Positions 13,501 through 27,261 of a stretch of 64,000 nt of DNA are shown piece after piece. Numbering within the stretch: position 1 is the first letter of the stretch; every line of letters begins with the position of its first letter. A program made the translations under genes and the position numbers. The notes beneath the pieces were generated by a model. It was not told the DNA's origin and did not search any database. It saw only the letters and a list, made by a program, of their open reading frames with translations. The stretch is taken from positions 868,001 through 932,000 of the forward strand of contig CAWUCO010000291.1 of NCBI GenBank assembly GCA_963920705.1, written 5' to 3'. This stretch comes from Odiellus spinosus. Lineage: Eukaryota; Arthropoda; Arachnida; Opiliones; Phalangiidae.

Positions 13501-15003
13501 TACTTGGGAAATTTGTGTATATACTTTTTTTTAATTTGTGGGTCTATGCTTGGGAAATTTGAAGATCTATACTTGTGAAATTTGTGGATTTATGCTTGGG
13601 AAATTTGTGGATCTATACTTGGTAAATTTGTTGATCCATACTTGGTAAATTAGAGGATCTATGCTTTGGAATTTGGGATATTTGTGGATCTATATTCTGA
13701 AATTTGATCCATGCTTGGTAAATTTGTGGATTTATGTTTGGGAAATTTGTAGATTTATGCTTGGGAAATTTGTGGATTTATGCTTGGGAAATTTGTGGAT
13801 TTATGCTTGGGAAATTTGTGGATTTATGCTTGGGAAATTTGTGGATTTATTCTTGGTTAATTTGCGGATCTATACTTGGGAAATTTGTGGATCTATATTT
13901 GGGAAATTTGTGGGTCTATACTTGGGATACTTGTGGATTTATGCTTGGGAAATTTATGGATCTATTCTTGGGAAATTTGTGAATCTATACTTGGTAAATT
14001 TGTTGTTCTATACTTGGTAAATTTGTTGATCCATACTTTGTAAATTTGTGGATCTATGCATAGGAAATTGATGGATCTATACTTGGTAAATTTGTGGATC
14101 TATGCATGGGAAATTGGTGGATCTACACTTGGGAAAATTGTGGATCTATAATTGGTAAATTTGTGGATCTATATTTGGGATATTTGTGGATCTATATTCT
14201 GGAAATTTGATCCATGCTTGGGAAATTTGTGGATTTATGCTTGGGAAATTTGTGGATCTACACTTGGGAAAATTGTGGATCTATAATTGGTAAATTTGTG
14301 GATCTATATTTGGGATATTTGTGGATCTATATTCTGGAAATTTGATCCATGCTTGGGAAATTTGTAGATTTATACTTGGGAAATTTGTGGATTTATGCTT
14401 GGGAAATTTGTGGATTATTCTTGGGATATTTGTGGATTTATGCTTGGGAAATTTGTGGATCTATGCTTGGGTAATTTGTGGATTTATACTTGTAAAATTT
14501 GTGGATCTATATTTGGGAAATTTGTGGGTCTATACTGTGGAAACTTGTGGATCTATACTTGGGAAATTTGTGTATCTACATTTTTAATTTGTGGGTCTAA
14601 GCTTGGGAAATTTGTGGATCTATACTTTAGAAATTAGTGGATCTATACTTGGGAAATTTGTGTATCTACTTTTTTTATTTGTGGGTCTAAGCTTGGGAAA
14701 CTTGTGGATATATTCTTGGGAAATATATTCTTGGGTATTTTGTGGATCTATACTTGGGAAATTTGTAGATCTGTACTTGTTAAATTTGTGGATCTATACT
14801 TGGGAAATTTGTGGATTTATACTTAGTATTTTTATTGATATATTCTTGGTAATTTGTGGGTCTATACTTGGAAATTTGTGGATCTATACTTGGGAAATTT
14901 AGGGATCTATACTTGGGAAATTTGTGTATCTACTTTTTTTATTTGTGGGTCTAAGCTTGGGAAATTTGTGGATCTATACTTGGGAAATTTGTGGATCTAT
15001 ACT
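10545..15003 (+). repeat. Copy 2 of the 4.5-4.6-kb direct satellite duplication
   Basis: This is the partner of 5,160-9,780. The left break falls where TTCGTAAATTTGTGG joins the CTATACTATGAAAA monomer near 10,545. The right break is near 15,003, after which the sequence continues as in the edge block (about 1,201). Compared with copy 1 it is about 160 bp shorter, through losses of 69, 23 and 24 bp and others, mostly whole monomers. Point differences are few; for example 10,926 reads CTTCAGAAA where copy 1 has CTTGAGAAA. Confidence 0.82.
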
Positions 15004-17800
15004 TGGTAAATTTGTGAGTCTTTACTTGGAAATTTGTGGATATATACTTGGTAAATTTGTGGATCTATGCTTGGGATATTTGTGGTTCTATACTTGGGAA
15101 ATTTGTGGATCTATACTCATTATTTTTGTGGATCTATACTTAGTAAATATGTGGATCTATACTTGGTAAATATGTAGTTTTATACTTGGGAAATTTGTGT
15201 ATATACTTTTTTTTAATTTGTGGGTCTATGCTTGGGAAATTTGAAGATCTATACTTGTGAAATTTGTGGATCTATAAATGGTAAATTTGTGAATCTATGC
15301 TTGGGATATTTGTGGATCTATACTTGGGAATTTTTTGATATATTCTTGGTAATTTGTGGATCTATACTTGGAAATTTGTGGATCTATACTTGGGAAATTT
15401 GTGGATCTATGCTTGGGATATTTGTTGATCTATGCTTGGGAAATTTGTGGATCTATACTAGGAAATTTGTGGATCTATACTTGGGAAATTTTAGGATCTA
15501 TACTTGGGAAAATAGTGGATCTATACTTGGGAAATTTTTGGATCTATACTTGGGAAATTTGTGGATCTATACTTGGGATGTATGTGGATCTATACTTGGG
15601 AAATTTGTGTATCTACTTTTTTTAATTTGTGGGTCTATGCTTGGGAAATTTTTGGATCTATACTTGGGAAATTTGTGGATCTATACTTGGGATGTATGTG
15701 GATCTATTTTTTAGAAATTTGTGAATCTATACTTGGTAAATTTGGATCTATGCTTGGGATATTTGTGGATCTATACTTGGGAAATTTGTGGATCTATTCT
15801 TGGTAAATTTGTGGATCTATGCTTGGGATATTTGTGGATCTATCCTTCGTAAATTTGTGGATCTATACTTGGGAAATTTGTGGATCTATACTTGGTAAAT
15901 ATGTGGATCTATGCTTGGGAAATTTGTGAATCTCTAATTGGTTAATTTGTGGATCTTTACATGGGAAATTTGTGGACATATTCTTGGCAAATTTGTGGAT
16001 ATATTCTTGGGAAATTTGTGGATATATTCTTGGCATTTGTGGATCTTAACTTAGAAAATTTGTAGATCTGTACTTGTTAAATTTGTGGATCTATACTTAG
16101 TATTTTTGTGGATCTATGCTTGGGAAATCTGTGGATCTATACTTGGGAAATTTGTGTATCTACTTTTTGTAATTTGTGGGTCTAAGCTTGGGAAAATTGT
16201 GGATCTATACTTGGGAAATTTGTGGATCTATACTTGGGAAATTTGTGTATCTACTTTTTTTAATTTGTGGGTCTATGCTTGGGAAATATGTGGATCTATA
16301 CTTGGGATATTTGTGGATCTATATTTGGGAAATTTGGGGCTTTACACTTCGAAAATTTATTGATCTATGCTTTTGAAATTTGTGGAGCTATACTTGGGAA
16401 ATATTTCGATATATTCTTGGTAATTGGTGGATCTGTACTTGGTAAATTTGTGGATCTATGCTTGAGAAAAATGTGGATCTATATTTGGAAATTTATGGAT
16501 ATATACTTGGGAAATTTGTGGATCTATACTTGGAAAATTTGTGGATCTTTACTTAGTATTTTTGTGGATTTATGCTTGGAAATTTGTGGATCTATACTTG
16601 GGAAATTTGGGGATATATACTTGGGAAATTTGGGGATCTATACTTGGGAAATTTGTGTATCTACTTTTTTAATTTGTGGGTCTAAGCTTGGGAAATTTGT
16701 GGATCTATACTTGGGAAATTTGTGGATCTATACTTGGGAAATTTGTGGATCTATACTTGGGAAATTTTTTGTATTCTTGGTAATTTGTGGATCTATACTT
16801 GGTAAATTTGTGAATTTATGCTTGAGAAAAATGTGGATCTATACTTGGAAATTTGTGGATCTATCCATGGGAAATTTGAGGATCTGTACTTGGGAAATTT
16901 GTGGATCTATACTTGGGAAATTTTTGGATCTATACATGGGAAATTTGTGGATATATTCTTGGGTATTTTGTTGACCTATACTATGAAAATTTTTACATAT
17001 ATTCTTGGTTATTTTGTTGACCTATACTATGAAAATTTTTGGATCTTTACTTGGGAATTTGTGGATCTATACTTGGGAAATTGTGGATCTATAATTGGTA
17101 AATTTGTGGATCTATGCTTGGGAAATTTGTGGATCTATACTAGGGAAATTTGTGGATCTATACTTGGGAAATTTGTGGATCTATACTTGGTAAATATGTG
17201 GATATATGCTTAGGAAATTTTTTGATCTATACTTGGGAAATTTGTGGATATATTCTTGGGTATTTTGTTGACCTATACTATGAAAATTTTTACATATATT
17301 CTTGGTTATTTTGTTGACCTATACTATGAAAATTTTTGGATCTTTACTTGGGAATTTGTGGATCTATACTTGGGAAATTGTGGATCTATAATTGGTAAAT
17401 TTGTGGATCTATGCTTGGGAAATTTGTGGATATATACTAGGGAAATTTGTGGATCTATACTTGGGAAATTTGTGGATCTATACTTGGTAAATATGTGGAT
17501 CTATGCTTAGGAAATTTGTGGATCTTTACTTGTGAAATTTGTGGATATATTGTTGGGAAATTTGTGGATATATTCTTGGGAAATTTGTGGATATATTCTT
17601 GGGAAATTTGTGGATATATTCTTGGGAAATTTGTGGATATATTCTTGGGAAATTTGTGGATCTATTGGGAAATTTGTGGATCTATACTTGGGAAATTTGT
17701 AGATCTATACTTGGAAATTTGTGGATCTATACTTGGGAAATTTGTGGATCCATACTTGGTAAATTTGTGGATCTATACTTGGGAAAATTTTTGATATATT
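15003..17800 (+). repeat. Second copy of the edge block
   Basis: The order of variants follows 1,201-4,185: the GTGAGTCTTTACTTGG unit, the ACTCATTATTTTTGTGG unit, the GTGAATCTCTAATTGG unit, the GGGGCTTTACACTTCG unit (about 16,335) and the CTATACTATGAAAA units. Alignment points are 1,532 to 15,356 (offset 13,824), 3,581 to 16,960 (13,379) and 3,863 to 17,539 (13,676). The changes in offset show several internal gains and losses. It ends near the AAAATTTTTGATATATTC unit at about 17,780, matching about 4,170. Confidence 0.75.
16943..17537 (+). repeat. Local tandem duplication of 297 bp
   Basis: The segment beginning near 16,943 is repeated immediately at 17,240. For example TGGGTATTTTG is at 16,960 and 17,257, and downstream variants keep the same 297-bp spacing. 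The copies are nearly identical; one difference is GGATCTATACTAGGG in the first against GGATATATACTAGGG in the second. The edge block has only one copy at this place, so the duplication arose after the two blocks separated. 297 is two less than 13 monomers because short units are included. Confidence 0.8.
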
Positions 17801-20800
17801 CTTGGCAATTTGTGGATCTATTCTTGGGAAATTTGTGGATCTATACTTGGGAAATTTGTGTATCTACTTTTTTTAATTTGTGGGTCAAAGCTTGGAAAAT
17901 TTGTGGATCTATACTTGGGAAATTTGTGGATTTATACTTGGGAAATTTGTGGATCTATACTTCGTAAATTTGTGGATTTATACTTGGGAAATTTGTGGAT
18001 CTATACTTCGTAAATTTGTGGATCTATGCTAGGGAAATTTGTGGATCTATACTTGAGAAATTTGTTGCTATATTCTTGTATATTTTGTGGACCTATACTA
18101 TGAAAATTTTTGGATCTTTACTTGGGAAATCTGTGGATATATACTTGGGAAATTTGTGGATCTATACTTGGTAAATTTGTGAATCTATGCTTGGGATATT
18201 TGTGGATCTATACTTGGTAAATTTGTGAATCTATGCTTGGGATATTTGTGGATCTATACTTGGGAACTTTTTTGATATATTCTTGGTAATTTGTGGATCT
18301 ATACTTGGAAATTTGTGGATCTATACTTGTGAAATTTTAGGATCTATAATTTTGAAATTAGTGGATCTTTACTTTGGAAATTTGACGATCTGTACTTGGG
18401 AGATTTGTGGACCTATACTTGGGAAATTTGTGGATCTATACTTGGGATATATGTGGATCTATACTTGGGAAATTTGTGGATCTATACTTGGGAAATTTGT
18501 GTATCTACTTTTTTTAATTTGTGGGTCTATGCTTGGGAAATTTGTGGATCTATACTTGGGATATTTGTGGATCTATACATGGGAAATTTGGGGCTCTACA
18601 CTTCGAAAATTTTTTGATCTATGCTTTTGAAATTTGTGGAGCTATACTTGGGATCTGTACTTGGAAAATTTGTGGATCTATGCTTGAGAAAAATGTGGAT
18701 CTATACTTGGAAAATTAGGGGATATATACTTGGGAAATTTGGGGATATCTATTTTTTTAATTTGAGGGTCTAAGCTTGGGAAATTTGTGGATCTACTTTT
18801 TTAATTTGTGGGTCTGAGCTTGGGAAATTTGTGGATCTATACTTGGGAAATTTGGGGCTCTACACTTCGAAAATTTATTGATCTATGCTTGGGAAATTTG
18901 TGGATCTATACTTTGGAAAATTTTTGATATATTCTTGGTAATTTGTGGATCTATACTTGGTAAATTTGTGGATCTATGCTTGAGAAAAATGTGGATCTAT
19001 AGTTGGGAAATTTGTGGATCTATACTTGGGAAATTTTAGGATCTATACTTTGGAAATTAGTGGATCTTTACTTGGGAAATTTGACGATCTGTACTTGGGA
19101 AAATTGTGGATCTATACTTGGGAAATTTGTAGATCTATACTTGGGAAATTTGTGGATCTATACTTGGGAAACTTGTGGATCTATACTTGGGAAATTTGTG
19201 GATCTATACTTGAGAAATTTGTGGATCTATACTTGAGAAATTTGTGGATCTATACTTGGGATATTTGTGGATCTATACTTGGGAAATTTGGGGCTCTACA
19301 CTTCGAAAATTTATTGATCTATGCTTGGGAAATTAGTGGATCTATACTTTGGAAATTTTTTGATATATTCTTGGTAATTTGTGGATCTATACTTGGTAAA
19401 TTTGTGGATCTATGCTTGAGAAAAATGTGGATCTATAGTTGGGAAATTAGTGGATCTTTACTTGGGAAATTTGACGATCTGTACTTGGGAAAATTGTGGA
19501 TCTATACTTGGGAAATTTGTGGATCTATACTTGGGAAATTTTTGGATCTATACTTGGGAAACTTGTGGATCTATACTTGGGAAATTTGTGGATCTATACT
19601 TGGGATATATGTGGATCTATACTTGAGAAATTTGTTGATATATTATTGGGTATTTTGTGGACCTATACTATGAAAATTTTTGGATCTTAACTTGGGAAAT
19701 TTGTGGATCTATACTTGGTAAATTTGTGAATCTATGCTTGGGATATTTGTGGATCTATACTTGGGAAATTTTTTGATATATTCTTGGTAATTTGTGGATC
19801 TATACTTGGGAAATTTTAGGATGTATACTTTTGAATTTAGTGGATCTTTACTTGGGAAATTTGACGATCTGTACTTGGGAAATTTGTGGATCTATACTTG
19901 GGAAATTTGTGGATCTATACTTGGGAAATTTGTGGATCTATACTTGGGAAATTTGTGGATCTATACTTGGGAAATTTGTGTATCTACTTTTTTAATTTGT
20001 GGGTCTAAGCTCGGGAAATTTGTGGATCTATACTTGGGAAATTTGTGGATCTATACTTGAGAAATTTGTGGATCTATACTTGGGATATTTGTGGATCTAT
20101 ACTTGGGAAATTTGGGGCTCTACACTTCGAAAATTTATTGATCTATGCTTGGGAAATTTGTGGATCTATACTTTGGAAATTTTTTGATATATTCTTGGTA
20201 ATTTGTGGATCCATACTTGGTAAATTTGTTTATCTATGCTTGAGAAAAATGTGGATCTATAGTTGTGAAATTTGTGGATCTATACTTGGGAAATTTTAGG
20301 ATCTATACTTTGGAAATTAGTGGATCTTTACTTGGGAAATTTGACGATCTTTACTTGGGAAAATTGTGGATCTATACTTGGGAAATTTGTAGATCTATAC
20401 TTGGGAAATTTGTGGATCTATACTTGGGAAATTTTTGGATCTATACTTGGGAAATTTTTGGATCTATACTTGGGAAATTTTTGGATCTATACTTGGGAAA
20501 CTTGTGGATCTATACTTGGGAAATTTGTGGATCTATACTTGGGATATATGTGGATCTATACTTGAGAAATTTGTGGATATATTATTGGGTATTTTGTGGA
20601 CCTATACTTTGAAAATTTTTGGATCTTAACTTGGGAAATTTGTGGATCTATACTTGGTAAATTTGTGAATCTATGCTTGGGATATATGTGGATCTATACT
20701 TGGGAAATTTTTTGATATATTCTTGGTAATTTGTGGATCTATACTTGGGAAATTTTAGGATGTATACTTTTGAAATTAGTGGATCTTTACTTGGGAAATT

Positions 20801-21082
20801 TGACGATCTGTACTTGGGAAATTTGACGATCTGTACTTGGGAAATTTGTGGATCTAAACTTGGGAAATTTGTGGATCTATACTGGGAAATTTTTGGATCT
20901 ATACTTGGGAAATTTGTGGATCTATACTTGGGAAATTTGTGTATCTACTTTTTTAATTTGTTGGTCTAAGCTTGGGAAATTTGTGGATCTATACTTGGGA
21001 AATTTGTGGATCTATACTTGAGAAATTTGTGGATTTATACTTAGGATATTTGTGTATCTATACTTGGGAAATTTGGGGCTCT

Positions 21083-23072
21083 ACACTTCGAAAATTTATT
21101 GATCTATGCTTGGGAAATTTGTGGATCTATACTTGAGAAATTTGTTGCTATATTCTTGTATATTTTGTGGACCTATACTATGAAAATTTTTGGATCTTTA
21201 CTTGGGAAATCTTTGGATCTATAATTGGTAGATTTGTGGATCTATGCTTGGGAAATTTGTGGATCTATACTTGTGAAATTTGTGAATCTATGCTTGGGAT
21301 ATTGGTGGATCTATACTTGGGAACTTTTTTGATATATTCTTGGTAATTTGTGGATCTATACTTGGAAATTTGTGGATCTATACTTGTGAAATTTTAGGAG
21401 ATATAATTTTGAAATTAGTGGATCTTTACTTTGGAAATTTGTCGATCTGTACTTGGGAAATTTGTGGATCTATACTTGGGATATATGTGGATCTATACTT
21501 GGGAAATTTGTGTATCTATACTTGGGAAATATGTGTATCTACTTTTTTTAATTTGTGGGTCTATGCTTGGGAAATTTGTGGATCTATACTTGGGATATTT
21601 GTGGATCTATACTTGGGAAATTTGGGGCTCTACACTTCGAAAAGTTTTTGATCTATGCTTTTGAAATTTGTGGAGCTATACTTGGGATCTGTACTTGGTA
21701 AATTTGTGGATCTATGCTTGAGAAAAATGTGGATCTATATTTGGAAATTTATGGATATATACTTGGGAAATTTGTGGATCTATACTTGGAAAATTTTTGG
21801 ATCTCTACTTAGTATTTTTGTGGATCTATGCTTGGGAAATTTGTGGATCTATACTTGGGAAATTAGGGGATATATACTTAGGAAATTTGGGGATATCTAC
21901 TTTTTTAATTTGTGGGTCTAAGCTTGGGAAATTTGTGGATCTACTTTTTTAATTTGTGGGTCTAAGATTGGGAAATTTGTGGATCTATACTTGGGAAATT
22001 GTGGATCTATACTTGAGAAATTTGTGGATCTATACTTGGGATATTTGTGGATCTATACTTGGGAAATTTGGGGCTCTACACTTCGAAAATTTATTGATCT
22101 ATGCTTGGGAAATTTGTGGATCTATACTTGAGAAATTTGTTGCTATATTCTTGTATATTTTGTGGACCTATACTATGAAAATTTTTGGATCTTTACTTGG
22201 GAAATCTTTGGATCTATAATTGGTAGATTTGTGGATCTATGCTTGGGAAATTTGTGGATCTATACTTGTGAAATTTGTGAATCTATGCTTGGGATATTGG
22301 TGGATCTATACTTGGGAACTTTTTTGATATATTCTTGGTAATTTGTGGATCTATACTTGGAAATTTGTGGATCTATACTTGTGAAATTTTAGGAGATATA
22401 ATTTTGAAATTAGTGGATCTTTACTTTGGAAATTTGTCGATCTGTACTTGGGAAATTTGTGGATCTATACTTGGGATATATGTGGATCTATACTTGGTAA
22501 ATTTGTGTATCTATACTTGGGAAATATGTGTATCTACTTTTTTTAATTTGTGGGTCTATGCTTGGGAAATTTGTGGATCTATACTTGGGATATTTGTGGA
22601 TCTATACTTGGGAAATTTGGGGCTCTACACTTCGAAAAGTTTTTGGTCTATGCTTTTGAAATTTGTGGAGCTATACTTGGGATCTGTACTTGGTAAATTT
22701 GTGGATCTATGCTTGAGAAAAATGTGGATCTATATTTGGAAATTTATGGATATATACTTGGGAAATTTGTGGATCTATACTTGGAAAATTTTTGGATCTC
22801 TACTTAGTATTTTTGTGGATCTATGCTTGGGAAATTTGTGGATCTATACTTGGGAAATTAGGGGATATATACTTAGGAAATTTGGGGATATCTACTTTTT
22901 TAATTTGTGGGTCTAAGCTTGGGAAATTTGTGGATCTACTTTTTTAATTTGTGGGTCTAAGATTGGGAAATTTGTGGATCTATACTTGGGAAATTGTGGA
23001 TCTATACTTGAGAAATTTGTGGATCTATACTTGGGATATTTGTGGATCTATACTTGGGAAATTTGGGGCTCT
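21083..23072 (+). repeat. Two adjacent 995-bp units, nearly identical
   Basis: Markers at 21,083, 22,078 and 23,073 are exactly 995 bp apart, and internal landmarks such as 21,340 and 22,335 or 21,956 and 22,951 keep that spacing. Differences are few, for example TTGGGAAATTTGTGTATC against TTGGTAAATTTGTGTATC near 22,495. The homologous place in the second copy of the domain (48,520-49,515) has only one 995-bp unit, so this is a recent one-unit expansion. Confidence 0.88.
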
Positions 23073-26000
23073 ACACTTCGAAAATTTATTGATCTATGCT
23101 TGGGAAATTTGTGGATCTATACTTTGGAAATTTTTTGATATATTCTATTTAATTTGTGGATCTATACTTGGTAAATTTGTGGATCTATGCTTGAGAAAAA
23201 TGTGGATCTATAGTTGGGAAATTTGTGGATCTTTACTTGGAAATTTTAGGATCTATACTTTGGAAATTAGTGGATCTTTACTTGGGAAATTTGACGATCT
23301 GTACTTGGGAAAATTGTGGATCTATACTTGGGAAATTTGTAGATCTATACTTGGGAAATTTGTGTATCTATACTTGGGAAACTTGTGGATCTATACTTGG
23401 GATATATGTGGATCTGTACTTGAAAAATTTGTGGATATATTATTGGGTATTTTGTGGACCTATACTATGAAAATTTTTGGATCTTAACTTGGGAAATTTG
23501 TGGATCTATACTTGGTAAATTTGTGAATCTATGCTTGAGATATATGTGGATCTATACTTGGGAAATTTTTTGATATATTCTTGGTAATTTTTGGATCTAA
23601 ACTTGGGAAATTTTAGGATGTATACTTTTGAAATTAGTGGATCTTTACTTGGGAAATTTGACGATCTGTACTTGGGAAATTTGTGGATCTATACTTGGGA
23701 AATTTTTGGTTCTATACTTGGGAAATTTGTGGATCTATACTTGGGAAATTTGTGGATCTATACTTGTGAAATTTGTGGATCTATACTTGGGAAATTTGTG
23801 TATCTACTTTTTTAATTTGTGGGTCTAAGCTCGGGAAATTTGTGGATCTATACTTGGGAAATTTGTGGATCTCTACTTGAGAAATTTGTGGATCTATACT
23901 TGGGATATTTGTGGATCTATACTTGGGAAATTTGGGGCTCTACACTTCGAAAATTTATTGATCTATGCTTGGGAAATTTGTGGATCTATACTTTGGAAAT
24001 TTTTTGATATATTCTTGGTAATTTGTGGATCTATATTTGGTAAATTTGTTTATCTATGCTTGAGAAAAATGTGGATCTATATTTGGGAAATTTGTGGATC
24101 TATACTTGGGAAATTTTAGGATCTATACTTTGGAAATTAGTGGATCTTTACTTATGAAATTTTTGGATCTATACTTGGGAAATTTTAGGATCTATACTTG
24201 GGAAACTTGTGGATCTATACTTGGGAAATTTGTGGATCTATACTTGGGATATATGTGGATCTATACTTGAGAAATTTGTGGATATATTATTGGGTATTTT
24301 GTGGACCTATACTATGAAAATTTTTGGATCTTAACTTGGGAAATTTGTGGATCTATACTTGAGAAATTTGTGGATATATAATTGGGTATTTTGTGTACCT
24401 ATACTATGAAAATTTTTGGATCTTAACTTGGGAAATTTGTGGATCTATACTTGGTAAATTTGTGAATCTATGCTTGGGATATTTGTGGATCTATACTTGG
24501 GAAATTTTTTGATATATTCTTGGTAATTTGTGGATCTATACTTGGGAAATTTTAGGATGTATACTTTTGAAATTAGTGGATCTTTACTTGGGAAATTTGA
24601 CGATCTGTACTTGGGAAATTTGTGGATCTATACTTGGGAAATTTGTGGATCTATACTTGGGAAATTTTTGGATCTATACTTGGGAAATTTGTGGATCTAT
24701 ACTTGTGAAATTTGTGGATCTATACTTGGGAAATTTGTGTATCTACTTTTTTAATTTGTGGGTCTAAGCTCGGGAAATTTGTGGATCTATACTTGGGAAA
24801 TTTGTGGATCTATACTTGAGAAATTTGTGGATCTATACTTGGGATATTTGTGGATCTATACTTGGGAAATTTGGGGCTCTACACTTCGAAAATTTATTGA
24901 TCTATGCTTGGGAAATTTGTGGATCTATACTTTGGAAATTTTTTGATATATTCTTGGTAATTTGTGGATCTATATTTGGTAAATTTGTTTATCTATGCTT
25001 GAGAAAAATGTGGATCTATATTTGGGAAATTTGTGGATCTATACTTGGGAAATTTTAGGATCTATACTTTGGAAATTAGTGGATCTTTACTTGGGAAAAT
25101 TGTGGATCTATACTTGGGAAATTTGTAGATCTATACTTGGGAAATTTGTGGATCTATACTTGGGAAATTTTTGGATCTAATCTTGGGAAATTTTAGGATC
25201 TATACTTGGGAAACTTGTGGATCTATACTTGGGAAATTTGTGGATCTATACTTGGGATATATGTGGATCTATACTTGAGAAATTTGTGGATATATTATTG
25301 GGTATTTTGTGGACCTATACTATGAAAATTTTTGGATCTTAACTTGGGAAATTTGTGGATCTATACTTGGTAAATTTGTGAATCTATGCTTGGGATATAT
25401 GTGGATCTATACTTGGGAAATTTTTTGATATATTCTTGGTAATTTGTGGATCTACACTTGGGAAATTTTAGGATGTATACTTTTGAAATTAGTTGATCTT
25501 TACTTGGGAAATTTGACGATCTGTACTTGGGAAATTTGTGGATCTATACTTGGGAAATTTGTGGATCTATACTTGGGAAATTTTTGGATCTATACTTAGG
25601 AAATTTGTGGATCTATACCTGGGAAATTTGTGTATCTACTTTTTTAATTTGTGGGTCTAAGCTTGGGAAATTTGTGGATCTATACTTGGGAAATTTGTGG
25701 ATCTATACTTGAGAAATTTGTGGATCTATACTTGGGATATTTGTGGATCTATACTTGGGAAATTTGGGGCTCTACACTTCGAAAATTTATTGATCTATGC
25801 TTGGGAAATTTGTGGATCTATACTTTGGAAATTTTTTGATATATTCTTGGTAATTTGTGGATCTATACTTGGTAAATTTGTTTATCTATGCTTGAGAAAA
25901 ATGTGGATCTATAGTTGGGAAATTTGTGGATCTATACTTGGGAAATTTTAGGATCTATACTTTGGAAATTAGTGGATCTTTACTTGGGAAATTTGAAGAT

Positions 26001-27261
26001 CTTTACTTGGGAAAATTGCTGATCTATACTTGGGAAATTTGTAGATCTATACTTGGGAAATTTGTGGATCTATACTTGGGAAATTTTTGGATCTATACTT
26101 GGGAAACTTGTGGATCTATACTTGGGAAATTTGTGGATCTATACTTGGGATATATGTGGATCTATACTTGAGAAATTTGTGGATATATTATTGGGTATTT
26201 TGTGGACCTATACTATGAAAATTTTTGGATCTTAACTTGGGAAATTTGTGGATATATACTTGGTAAATTTGTGAATCTATGCTTGGGATATATGTGGATC
26301 TATACTTGGAAAATTTTTTGATATATTCTTGGTAATTTGTGGATCTACACTTGGGAAATTTTAGGATGTATACTTTTGAAATTAGTGGATCTTTACTTGG
26401 GAAATTTGTGGATCTATACTTGGGAAATTTGTGTATCTACTTTTTTAATTTGTTGGTCTAAGCTTGGGAAATTTGTGGATCTATACTTGGGAAATTTATG
26501 GATCTATACTTGAGAAATTTGTGGATCTATACTTAGGATATTTGTGGATCTATACTTGGGAAATTTGGGGCTCTACACTTCGAAAATTTATTGATCTATG
26601 CTTGGGAAATTTGTGGATCTATACTTGGTAAATTTGTGGATCTATACTTGAGAAAAATGTGGATCTATAGTTGGGAAATTTGTGGATCTATACTTGGGAA
26701 ATTTTAGGATCTATACTTTGGAAAATAGTGGATCTTTACTTGGGAAATTTGACGATCTGTACTTGGGAAAATTGTGGATCTATACTTGGGAAATTTGTAG
26801 ATCTATACTTGGGAAATTTGTGGATCTATACTTGGTAAATTTGTGAATCTATGCTTGGGATATATGTGGATCTATACTTGGGAAATTTTTTGATATATTC
26901 TTGGTAATTTGTGGATCTATACTTGGGAAATTTGAGGATGTATACTTTTGAAATTAGTGGATCTTTACTTGGGAAATTTGACGATCTGTACTTGGGAAAT
27001 TTGTGGATCTATACTTGGGAAATTTGTGGATCTATACTTGGGAAATTTTTGGATCTATACTTGGGAAATTTTTGGATCTATACTTGGGAAATTTGTGGAT
27101 CTATACTTGGGAAATTTGTGTATCTACTTTTTTAATTTGTTGGTCTAAGCTTGGGAAATTTGTGGATCTATACTTGGGAAATTTGTGGATCTATACTTGA
27201 GAAATTTGTGGATCTATACTTAGGATATTTGTGGATCTATACTTGGGAAATTTGGGGCTCT

